DNA from: an uncultured Oscillospiraceae bacterium
GTDB lineage: Bacteria; Bacillota; Clostridia; Oscillospirales; Oscillospiraceae
Assembly (NCBI GenBank): GCA_934668285.1
Contig: CAKUNB010000110.1
Span: 1 to 5,828, forward strand
Direction: 5' to 3'
DNA: 5,828 nucleotides
Position numbers and translations under genes: made by a program. The notes under the pieces were generated by a model. The model was given only the letters and a program-made list of their open reading frames with translations, was not told the DNA's origin and did not search any database. Positions 1 through 4,210 of this stretch are shown here, piece after piece (the first letter of the stretch is position 1; each line of letters begins with the position of its first letter).

Positions 1-15
1 ACATGGAGGTTACCG

Positions 16-114
16 ATGGAAAACCGGAATCAGAATCAGAATCGTCAGCAGAATCAGAACCAGAACCAGAATCAGCAGCAAAACAACCAGCAGCAGAACC
101 AGAACCGCAAATAA
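16..114 (+). CDS. Asn/Gln-rich microprotein, 32 aa, function unknown
   Basis: The frame from ATG 16 to TAA 112-114 encodes 32 residues. Apart from Met1, Glu2, four Arg and the final Lys, all of them are Asn or Gln. A GGAGG at 5-9 lies 6 nt before the ATG, which supports this start; an overlapping ATG at 3 opens a different frame. A strong intrinsic terminator follows the stop directly, so the unit looks like a real expressed gene. The DNA is a degenerate CAGAAT/CAGAAC hexamer run, so the peptide could be growing or shrinking by repeat slippage. There is no hydrophobic segment or cysteine. Gln/Asn-rich small proteins occur among spore proteins (gamma-type SASP), and the window has sporulation genes, but that link is only a guess. 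The frame is open to the window edge, so it could instead be the tail of a longer protein. Confidence 0.55.
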   Translation: MENRNQNQNRQQNQNQNQNQQQNNQQQNQNRK

Positions 115-147
115 AAAAAGCGGGTGCCGCGCGGCACCCGCTTTTTT
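114..147. terminator. Bidirectional intrinsic terminator between convergent genes
   Basis: A perfect 34-nt palindrome: six A, then a GC-rich arm (GCGGGTGCCGC), its mirror, then six T. Because the A and T tracts are symmetric, it can end transcripts from the Asn/Gln ORF (plus) and from the phosphoribosyltransferase gene (minus), whose stop codon lies at 151-153. Confidence 0.9.
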
Positions 148-150
148 GTG

Positions 151-705
151 TTATTCCATCACCGTTCCGTCCGGATGGAACAGGGGAAGCTTTTCCAGAT
201 AAATGATGTCGTCGCGCTGCTGCGCGTCGCCCTCGGCGAGGATAGCCATACGGCCCGCGATGATGCCGCCCGCTTCCTCGACCAGCTTCTCGACCGCCGC
301 CAGCGATTCGCCGGTGGAGATCACGTCGTCCACGACGAGGATCTTCTTGCCGCGCATCAGGTCAGCGTCCGCCTTATCCAGGTAGAGGTGCTGCTCCTTG
401 GCGGTAGTAATGGAGTTGACCGTCACGTCAAACACGCCGGTCATATAGAGCTTCGGCGCCTTGCGCGCGATAAAGTAGCGGTTCTGGCCGCTCTGACGCG
501 CCATCTCGTGAATCAGCGGAATGCCCTTGGCCTCGGCGGTGATGAGGTAGTCATACTCCGGCGCCTTCTTCAGCAGCGCCTCGGCCGTCTTGACCGTCAG
601 CTCCACATCGCCGAAGATAACGAACGCACCGATATACAGCTCGTCCGAAACGCGGCAGATCGGCAAGTCGCGCTCCACACCGGCAATCTTCATTGTGTAA
701 ACCAT
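151..705 (-). CDS. Adenine phosphoribosyltransferase-like protein
   Basis: A 184-residue type I phosphoribosyltransferase. The PRPP-binding signature ILVVDDVISTGES is at residues 122-134, with two acidic residues before the T-G-E-S loop. The segment AEAKGIPLIHEMAR (about 57-70) and RKAPKLYM (81-88) match positions conserved in adenine PRTs, where they contact base and pyrophosphate. Length is close to the usual 170-185. It most likely makes AMP or a related nucleotide from a purine base and PRPP in the cytoplasm (purine salvage); xanthine or a regulatory purine role cannot be excluded from sequence alone. The start at 705 is favoured by AAGGAGA at 713-719, 7 nt upstream; an internal Met at codon 5 is less well placed. 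It is monocistronic, ending at a shared terminator and starting from its own promoter. Confidence 0.85.
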   Translation of the reverse strand: MVYTMKIAGVERDLPICRVSDELYIGAFVIFGDVELTVKTAEALLKKAPEYDYLITAEAKGIPLIHEMARQSGQNRYFIARKAPKLYMTGVFDVTVNSITTAKEQHLYLDKADADLMRGKKILVVDDVISTGESLAAVEKLVEEAGGIIAGRMAILAEGDAQQRDDIIYLEKLPLFHPDGTVME

Positions 706-741
706 AGCGAGTTCTCCTTTTCGTTTGTCTTTTACCCCGCT

Positions 742-770
742 ATTATAATCGGATTGTCAAACAATCTCAA
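742..770 (-). promoter_or_regulatory. Sigma-A promoter of the phosphoribosyltransferase gene
   Basis: On the minus strand, TTGAGA (770-765), a 17-nt spacer and TATAAT (747-742) form a near-consensus promoter 37 nt before the start codon. The bases 742-749 (ATTATAAT) also read TATAAT on the plus strand at 744-749, but no plus-strand -35 is found at a proper distance. Confidence 0.8.
752..766. promoter_or_regulatory. Dyad in promoter spacer, possible operator
   Basis: GATTGT-CAA-ACAATC is a perfect 6-bp inverted repeat with a 3-nt centre. It lies between the -35 and -10 boxes of the minus-strand promoter and runs two bases into the -35. A repressor bound here would block the phosphoribosyltransferase promoter. 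Which regulator would bind is not evident. Confidence 0.35.
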
Positions 771-824
771 GTCCTTTTTGCATAAAAAATCGTCCCTGCG
801 GCATGATATTTTTGAGGTGATCCT

Positions 825-1256
825 ATGACCAATGACATTCCGATGCTCCACTCGATTCATAAGGCGACGCAGATGGGCAGCTTCGGCATTAAGACCGTGC
901 TCGGCGAGACCACCGACCGGCAATTCCGCGCGGCGCTGCGCCAGCAGCTTGCCGAATACGAGGAGCTGTCCGGCGAGGCGGCGCAGCTTCTGCACGACCA
1001 CGGCATCAAGCCGAAAAACGTGCCGTCCATTGCCAAGGCAGGCGCGGCCATGTCCTCGATGATGAAGGTGCGCTCCAGCGCTGACCCGACGTCAAAAATT
1101 GCCGAGCTGATGCTGCAGGGCAACACGCGCGGCATGATCAAGAGCATGCACAACATCCGCACGATGGGCGTGCTCGACCCGAAGGTGTCCTCCCTGTCCA
1201 ACCGCCTGCTGCAAACCGAGCAGGCCAATATCGATCAGATGAAGCAGTATCTATAG
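825..1256 (+). CDS. Conserved helical protein, ferritin-like/DUF2383-type, function unknown
   Basis: A 143-residue protein with no signal peptide, membrane segment or cysteine. Residues about 5-60 form a predicted helical hairpin with the pattern L-x3-K-x3-M-G-x2-G-I followed by F-R-x2-L-x2-Q-L-x-E-Y-E-x2-S-x-E-A. Residues about 88-143 form a second helical pair beginning SKIAELMLQGNTRGM. This layout resembles small clostridial four-helix proteins related to the DUF2383/PA2169 ferritin-like group, but metal-binding Glu/His pairs are not obvious. I recognise the type, not a function. The start at 825 is set by GAGGTGA at 814-820. It has its own terminator and seems separate from the sporulation operon downstream. 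The upstream region is AT-rich, but I could not assign a convincing plus-strand promoter. Confidence 0.75.
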   Translation: MTNDIPMLHSIHKATQMGSFGIKTVLGETTDRQFRAALRQQLAEYEELSGEAAQLLHDHGIKPKNVPSIAKAGAAMSSMMKVRSSADPTSKIAELMLQGNTRGMIKSMHNIRTMGVLDPKVSSLSNRLLQTEQANIDQMKQYL

Positions 1257-1261
1257 AGCGC

Positions 1262-1294
1262 TGCCGCCCGAGGGCTTCGGGCGGCACCTTTTTT
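1262..1294 (+). terminator. Intrinsic terminator after the helical protein gene
   Basis: TGCCGCCCGA (1262-1271) pairs with TTCGGGCGGCA (from 1276) in a 10-bp GC-rich stem with a small loop, followed by CC and six T (1289-1294). It begins 5 nt after the stop codon. Confidence 0.9.
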
Positions 1295-1313
1295 GTCCGC
1301 GGCGCATACACTA
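1286..1313 (+). promoter_or_regulatory. Possible mother-cell (sigma-E/sigma-K) promoter of the cortex-lysis operon
   Basis: CATACACTA at 1305-1313 matches the Bacillus sigma-K -10 pattern CATANNNTA and also the sigma-E pattern CATACANT. An AC at 1286-1287 lies 17 nt upstream, as expected for sigma-K; a sigma-E type -35 is not seen. The weak point is the very short leader: the start site would fall near 1318-1320, directly against the SD at 1318-1326. Mother-cell expression is what is known for clostridial SleC. Confidence 0.4.
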
Positions 1314-1331
1314 TGGGAAAGGAGGTGCTCC

Positions 1332-1718
1332 ATGCCCGAAAATGGTTATCTTACGCTGCGCGTGTATCAGTCCAGCGCCCAGCTCCCGCTCCGCGGCGCT
1401 GCCATCACCGTAACGCAGCCCGCCGCCAGCGGCTCACATCTTATCGCCACCCGCCTGACCGACCAGAGCGGCAAGGCTGGTCCGATTGCAATTGAAACCC
1501 CGAACCGCTCAAAAAGCGAAGCGCCCGGCTTTGCGCGGCCCTTTACCGTCGTCGATGTCACGGCGGAGTATCCTGGCTATGAGCGGATTCTGGTGGAAAA
1601 TGTTCAGATTTTTTCCGGCATCGAGACGCAGCAGAATCTGGAAATGATTCCGCTCAGCGCCCGACCGGACGCCTTTAACATGACGGAGATCTTCGACATC
1701 TCCGCACAGCAGCTCTAG
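1332..1718 (+). CDS. Stand-alone N-terminal (pro) domain of SleC-type spore cortex-lytic enzyme
   Basis: 128 residues. The opening GYLTLRVYQSSAQLPLRGAA (5-24), the turn TDQSGKAGPI, and the later DVTAEYPGYERILVENVQIF segment form the beta-sandwich pattern seen at the N-terminus of clostridial SleC proteins, and resemble carboxypeptidase regulatory-like domains. In SleC of C. perfringens and C. difficile this region is fused to the catalytic part and is removed by Csp proteases at germination. Here it ends in its own TAG and the catalytic part is the next gene. The start at 1332 is fixed by AAAGGAGGTG at 1318-1326; a longer TTG start at 1293 lies inside the preceding terminator. No signal peptide is visible, which fits synthesis in the mother cell. 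The stop codon overlaps the next SD (TAGGAGG), so translation is probably coupled. Likely roles are chaperone, inhibitor or spore-anchoring partner; this is inference. Confidence 0.7.
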   Translation: MPENGYLTLRVYQSSAQLPLRGAAITVTQPAASGSHLIATRLTDQSGKAGPIAIETPNRSKSEAPGFARPFTVVDVTAEYPGYERILVENVQIFSGIETQQNLEMIPLSARPDAFNMTEIFDISAQQL

Positions 1719-1727
1719 GAGGCCGCC

Positions 1728-2861
1728 ATGCCGACCGTTCTGCCGTACATCCCCGAGAACATCACGGTGCATCTCGGCGCGCCGGGCGCCGCCGCCGCGA
1801 ATGTCACCGTTCCCTTTGTGGACTACATCAAAAACGTCGCCTCCAGCGAGGTCTATCCCACATGGAACGACAGTGCGCTGACGGCGAACATTCTCGCCAT
1901 CATTTCCTTCGCGCTCAACCGCGTCTATACAGAATTTTACCGCAGTCAGGGCTATAATTTTGACATCACGTCCTCGACGGCCATCGACCAGAAATTTATC
2001 AACGGTCGAAATTATTTCGGCAGCATTTCGCGCATTGTAGACAATATTTTCAGCAACTACCTGCGGCGGCAGGGCTTTATTGAGCCGCTGGCGGCGAAAT
2101 TCTGCAACGGCACGACCGTCACCTGCGATGGGCTGAGCCAGTGGGGATCGCAGTATTTGGCGCAGCAGGGGCTGAATTCCGTGCAAATTCTTCGCCGCTA
2201 CTATGGAAACAATATCGAGATCGTGACCAACGCCCCGGTGCGCGGCTATGCCCCCTCCTATCCCGGCAGCCCGTTACAGAACGGCGCACGGGGGCCGAGC
2301 GTCGTGCAGATGCAGGTGATGCTCAACCGCATCGGGCAGAATTATCCCGCCATCCCGCGCGTCAGCCCCACCGACGGCATTTTCGGCCAGCAAACGGAAA
2401 ATGCAGTCCGTGCATTCCAGCGCATTTTTAATCTGACGGAGGACGGCATCGTCGGAAAGTCCACGTGGTATCAGATGGTACGGCTCTATGTCGGTGTAAC
2501 GCGGCTGGCCGAGCTGGAATCCGAGGGCCAACGCTTCGCGGGCATCAGCTGGCAGTCGCCCGGCAGTTTGCAATCCGGCAGCAGCGGTCAGTCCGTCCGA
2601 CAGCTACAATATATGCTCAACGTCGTTTCGGAATTTGTCAGCAGCGTCCCAACCGTCGCGGAGGACGGTATCTTCGGCCCCGCCACGCAGAACGCCGTTC
2701 GTGCCTTCCAGCAATTCGCCGGACTGACCGTGGACGGTATTGTCGGACCAGCTACCTGGAACGCGCTGCATAACCGCGTTGTTGGCATCGGTGTCGATCT
2801 CAACAGCGTCGGCGGCCAGTACCCCGGTACGCCCCTACGGCTGGGCGACTCGGATTTTTAA
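1728..2861 (+). CDS. sleC: SleC-type spore cortex-lytic enzyme, catalytic part with two peptidoglycan-binding domains
   Basis: 377 residues. Residues about 10-165 are the SpoIID-like lytic domain of SleC: DYIKNVASSEVYPTW (32-46) contains Glu41, which aligns with the catalytic Glu of SpoIID; then ALNRVYTEFY (62-71), and CDGLSQWGSQYLAQQG (133-148) plus ILRRYYG, the family's C-terminal signature. Cys126 and Cys133 flank the CNGTTVTC loop. Two PG_binding_1 repeats follow at about 182-250 and 279-348, each with DGIFG...AVRAFQ...DGIVG...TW. The role is cleavage of cortex glycan during germination. Unlike C. perfringens or C. difficile SleC, the pro-domain is missing and encoded by the preceding gene; this protein starts close to where mature SleC is expected to begin. 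The C-terminus YPGTPLRLGDSDF resembles the first residues of a further repeat (compare YPGSPLQNG at 179-186). AGGAGG at 1717-1722 sets the start. Confidence 0.85.
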   Translation: MPTVLPYIPENITVHLGAPGAAAANVTVPFVDYIKNVASSEVYPTWNDSALTANILAIISFALNRVYTEFYRSQGYNFDITSSTAIDQKFINGRNYFGSISRIVDNIFSNYLRRQGFIEPLAAKFCNGTTVTCDGLSQWGSQYLAQQGLNSVQILRRYYGNNIEIVTNAPVRGYAPSYPGSPLQNGARGPSVVQMQVMLNRIGQNYPAIPRVSPTDGIFGQQTENAVRAFQRIFNLTEDGIVGKSTWYQMVRLYVGVTRLAELESEGQRFAGISWQSPGSLQSGSSGQSVRQLQYMLNVVSEFVSSVPTVAEDGIFGPATQNAVRAFQQFAGLTVDGIVGPATWNALHNRVVGIGVDLNSVGGQYPGTPLRLGDSDF

Positions 2862-2872
2862 GGAGGCTTTTC

Positions 2873-3403
2873 ATGGCACAGTCACTCGGCACGCCGATTT
2901 TAGATTTGCAGCAGATGCTGCGGGTCATTTATCCGGAGAGCGCCCTGAATCTCGACGGCGTTTACGGCAAGGAAACGGAGGCGGAGGTACGGCAGTTTCA
3001 GAACGAGCACGGCCTGCCTGCCACCGGTGTCGTCGATCTGGCGACATGGGATGCCATCCGCGCCGCGTACTTGTATGAGCTGGTGCATCTTGAGGAGGCC
3101 GAGCCCCTGCGGATCGTTTTGCAGCCGCATCAGGTCCTCACCGCCGGAACGGACAATGTCCATATGCTGCTGGTGCAGGCGCTGCTCAAGAGCCTCGGCC
3201 GGTATTATCTGAATATGCCCGGGCTGCGCGTCACCGGCCTTCACGACCCGCAGTCCGTGCAGGCCATCCGCTGGTTCCAGACACAGGCCGGTCTTCCGGT
3301 CAGCGGCGACGTGGATAAACACACCTGGCAGCGCCTTGCCAAGCAGTACCGCCTCACCGTCGGCGACGGCACCGGCCAATTCCCCGTCCGCCAGACAAAA
3401 TAA
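2873..3403 (+). CDS. Tandem peptidoglycan-binding-domain protein, third gene of cortex-lysis operon
   Basis: 176 residues consisting almost wholly of two PG_binding_1 domains. The first is at about 9-65 (LDGVYGKETEAEVRQFQ, then GLPATGVVDLATWDAI). The second is at about 93-160 (VHMLLVQALLKSLG, then QAIRWFQTQAGLPVSGDVDKHTW), and is less canonical because its DGxxG turn reads VTGLHD. No catalytic domain, signal peptide or membrane segment is seen, and there is a short basic tail. AAGGAGG at 2860-2866 overlaps the stop of the catalytic gene and lies 6 nt before the ATG, so the genes are in one transcript and probably translationally coupled. It likely binds cortex or spore-coat peptidoglycan beside the SleC catalytic protein, as a targeting subunit or competitor; which of these is unknown. 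Confidence 0.75.
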   Translation: MAQSLGTPILDLQQMLRVIYPESALNLDGVYGKETEAEVRQFQNEHGLPATGVVDLATWDAIRAAYLYELVHLEEAEPLRIVLQPHQVLTAGTDNVHMLLVQALLKSLGRYYLNMPGLRVTGLHDPQSVQAIRWFQTQAGLPVSGDVDKHTWQRLAKQYRLTVGDGTGQFPVRQTK

Positions 3404-3424
3404 CGCGCTTTATTTCGGCAGCTT

Positions 3425-3547
3425 ATGCCAGAATCTGTTAAAAAGCTTGAAGAGCTTTTTATAGCGCCAACGGCGCGCCGGCTACTGCATGAGATGGCGC
3501 AGAACACGAGATTCTTGATGAAATTTTTCCATCACGAGTCAGTATAA
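3425..3547 (+). CDS. Doubtful 40-codon ORF
   Basis: ATG 3425 to TAA 3545-3547 encodes a 40-residue basic, partly amphipathic peptide (starts MPESVKKLEELF, ends MKFFHHESV). There is no recognisable SD, and codon use is less GC-biased than in the neighbours. It is in the same frame as the preceding gene, whose TAA at 3401-3403 is followed by open frame up to 3544. It could be chance, a decayed C-terminal extension, or a leaderless microprotein. I do not recognise it. Confidence 0.15.
   Translation: MPESVKKLEELFIAPTARRLLHEMAQNTRFLMKFFHHESV
3439..3461 (+). terminator. Weak hairpin, candidate terminator of cortex-lysis operon
   Basis: TAAAAAGCT pairs with AGCTTTTTA around a 5-nt loop (TGAAG), a 9-bp stem with only two G-C pairs and its T tract inside the stem. 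It starts 36 nt after the stop codon of the tandem peptidoglycan-binding gene. No better plus-strand terminator is found before 3551. Confidence 0.4.
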
Positions 3548-3551
3548 AATC

Positions 3552-3604
3552 AATGATGCACGCCCTTGCGGGACGGTATTCGTCCGGCAAGGGCGTGCAT
3601 CATT
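3552..3604 (-). terminator. Very long hairpin downstream of the Rrf2 gene, probable terminator
   Basis: Positions 3552-3575 pair with 3581-3604: a 24-position stem with one G-G mismatch (3570/3586) and a 5-nt GTATT loop. It lies 3 nt past the minus-strand stop at 3608. On the minus strand it is followed by TGATTTTAT, a modest T-rich run; on the plus strand no T run follows. The stem is much longer than a usual terminator. Confidence 0.65.
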
Positions 3605-3607
3605 ATT

Positions 3608-4039
3608 CTAAATCACATAGTCGTATCCGTCCGGATCACTGTGCATCAGGTCGGCCAGCGTTACGCTGTCGAGATAGTCGTTGATGACCTTGCCCAGCCC
3701 GCGCCAAAGAGAAATCGTCCGGCAGTCGGCGGCGCGGGGACAGGCGTCGGCCTCCGGCTCCATGCAGGCAACGGGCGCGAGCGAGTCCTCCGTCATGCGC
3801 AGGATGCTGCCGACGGTGTACTGCTCCGGTGCCTTCGTCAGGCGGTAGCCGCCGCCCTTGCCGCGAAGGCCGGTCAGGAGCTTGGCCTTGACCAGCAGCT
3901 TGATGATGCTCTCCAGATATTTTTCCGAAATCCCCTGCCGCTGGGCGATCACCTTCAGCGGGATAAAGCCCTCCGCCGGATGCTCCGCCAGATCGACCAT
4001 CACGCGCAGCGCGTAGCGGCCCTTCGTTGAAATCAACAT
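3608..4039 (-). CDS. Rrf2-family transcription regulator (IscR/CymR-like) with three candidate cluster cysteines
   Basis: 143 residues from ATG 4039, opening with the Rrf2 hallmark STKGRYALRVMVDLA (4-18). The winged helix-turn-helix covers about 26-67 (VIAQRQGISEKYLESIIKLL, then GLRGKGGGYRL). Cys92, Cys100 and Cys106 (C-x7-C-x5-C) lie where IscR and NsrR ligate an Fe-S cluster. Bacillus CymR, the cysteine-metabolism repressor, lacks this triad, so this protein is IscR-like in sensor but CymR-like in context. It is divergent from cysK and a homocysteine-synthesis gene, so control of sulfur assimilation in response to Fe-S or cysteine status is the likely job. A GTG start at 4042 is possible (GAGGTG at 4048-4053 is 5 nt from it and 8 nt from the ATG), adding one residue. 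Its own promoter overlaps an operator-like element, suggesting autoregulation. Confidence 0.85.
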   Translation of the reverse strand: MLISTKGRYALRVMVDLAEHPAEGFIPLKVIAQRQGISEKYLESIIKLLVKAKLLTGLRGKGGGYRLTKAPEQYTVGSILRMTEDSLAPVACMEPEADACPRAADCRTISLWRGLGKVINDYLDSVTLADLMHSDPDGYDYVI

Positions 4040-4062
4040 CACTGTTTCACCTCGTTTTGAAT

Positions 4063-4090
4063 AAACCTATTATACAACATGGTAAATAGG
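4063..4090. promoter_or_regulatory. Operator-like element A (regulator side)
   Basis: AAACCTAT at 4063-4070 and TGGT at 4080-4083 followed by ATA two bases later. It contains ACC-N13-GGT, and separately CCTATT-N13-AATAGG. The same pattern with the same spacing recurs 94 nt away at element B; about 19 of 27 aligned positions agree. It overlaps the -10 box of the Rrf2 gene. Confidence 0.55.
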
Positions 4091-4098
4091 AAAATCAA
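4069..4098 (-). promoter_or_regulatory. Sigma-A promoter of the Rrf2 regulator gene
   Basis: Minus-strand TTGATT (4098-4093), an 18-nt spacer and consensus TATAAT (4074-4069). The start site is expected near 4062. Operator-like element A (4063-4090) covers the -10 box and most of the spacer. Confidence 0.7.
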
Positions 4099-4119
4099 CC
4101 AAAAAATTTTCCGTTTGGT
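4098..4119. promoter_or_regulatory. Inverted repeat between the two divergent promoters
   Basis: ACCAAA (4098-4103) and TTTGGT (4114-4119) form a perfect 6-bp dyad with a 10-nt A/T-rich centre. It sits directly upstream of the cysK -35 box and touches the -35 of the Rrf2 promoter. The spacing differs from elements A and B, so it may serve another protein or be chance. Confidence 0.3.
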
Positions 4120-4121
4120 AC

Positions 4122-4150
4122 TTGACAAACGGCGGCGGACGGATTATAAT
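4122..4150 (+). promoter_or_regulatory. Consensus sigma-A promoter of the cysK operon
   Basis: TTGACA (4122-4127), 17-nt spacer, TATAAT (4145-4150): an exact match to consensus. The start site is expected near 4157, giving a leader of about 54 nt. A promoter this strong would need a repressor, which fits the element B position. Confidence 0.9.
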
Positions 4151-4156
4151 CCACAC

Positions 4157-4184
4157 AAACCTATAAGATAAGTTGGTTTATACC
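4157..4184. promoter_or_regulatory. Operator-like element B (cysK side)
   Basis: AAACCTAT at 4157-4164 and TGGT at 4174-4177 followed by ATA two bases later, the same pattern as element A. Here the dyad extends to AAACC-N13-GGTTT (4157-4161 and 4175-4179). It covers the predicted cysK transcription start, a typical position for repression. Confidence 0.55.
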
Positions 4185-4210
4185 CAATTGAGAATCAGGA
4201 GGTCGCTATT

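Noticed and set aside
20..110. CRISPR-like or tandem repeat array
   Set aside because: Irregular CAGAAT/CAGAAC hexamers explained by Asn/Gln codons; no spacers or conserved repeat unit.
3..206. Plus-strand ORF rich in Glu/Ser/Pro starting at ATG 3
   Set aside because: It reads the hexamer repeat in another frame, runs through the terminator palindrome and into the antisense of the phosphoribosyltransferase gene; the SD at 5-9 overlaps its second and third codons and instead serves ATG 16.
721..824. Plus-strand sigma-A promoter for the helical protein gene
   Set aside because: TATAAT at 744-749 has only TTGTCT 13 nt upstream, and TTGTCA at 754-759 has no -10 at 16-18 nt; neither pair is acceptable.
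124..828. Long plus-strand ORF opposite the phosphoribosyltransferase gene
   Set aside because: It is antisense to a gene with clear PRPP-binding motif, promoter and SD; its translation has no family pattern.
1293..1331. TTG start giving a 141-residue form of the SleC N-terminal domain protein
   Set aside because: The TTG lies in the preceding terminator's T tract and the candidate promoter would be inside the coding region; ATG 1332 has an ideal SD.
1716..1728. Sequencing error or pseudogene breaking a single sleC
   Set aside because: The boundary carries TAG, a full AGGAGG and an ATG at correct spacing, and the spacer residues between the domains are missing; this is a true gene junction rather than one substitution.
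1509..2186. Long minus-strand ORF across the SleC genes
   Set aside because: Shadow of two well-supported genes; Arg/Gly/Val-rich antisense translation with no SD or motif.
3471..3480. 10-bp palindrome CGGCGCGCCG
   Set aside because: Short GC palindrome expected by chance in GC-rich DNA, with no T run or symmetric context.
4151..4210. T-box or S-box riboswitch in the cysK leader
   Set aside because: The leader is only about 54 nt and has no anti-terminator/terminator pair or T-box sequence.
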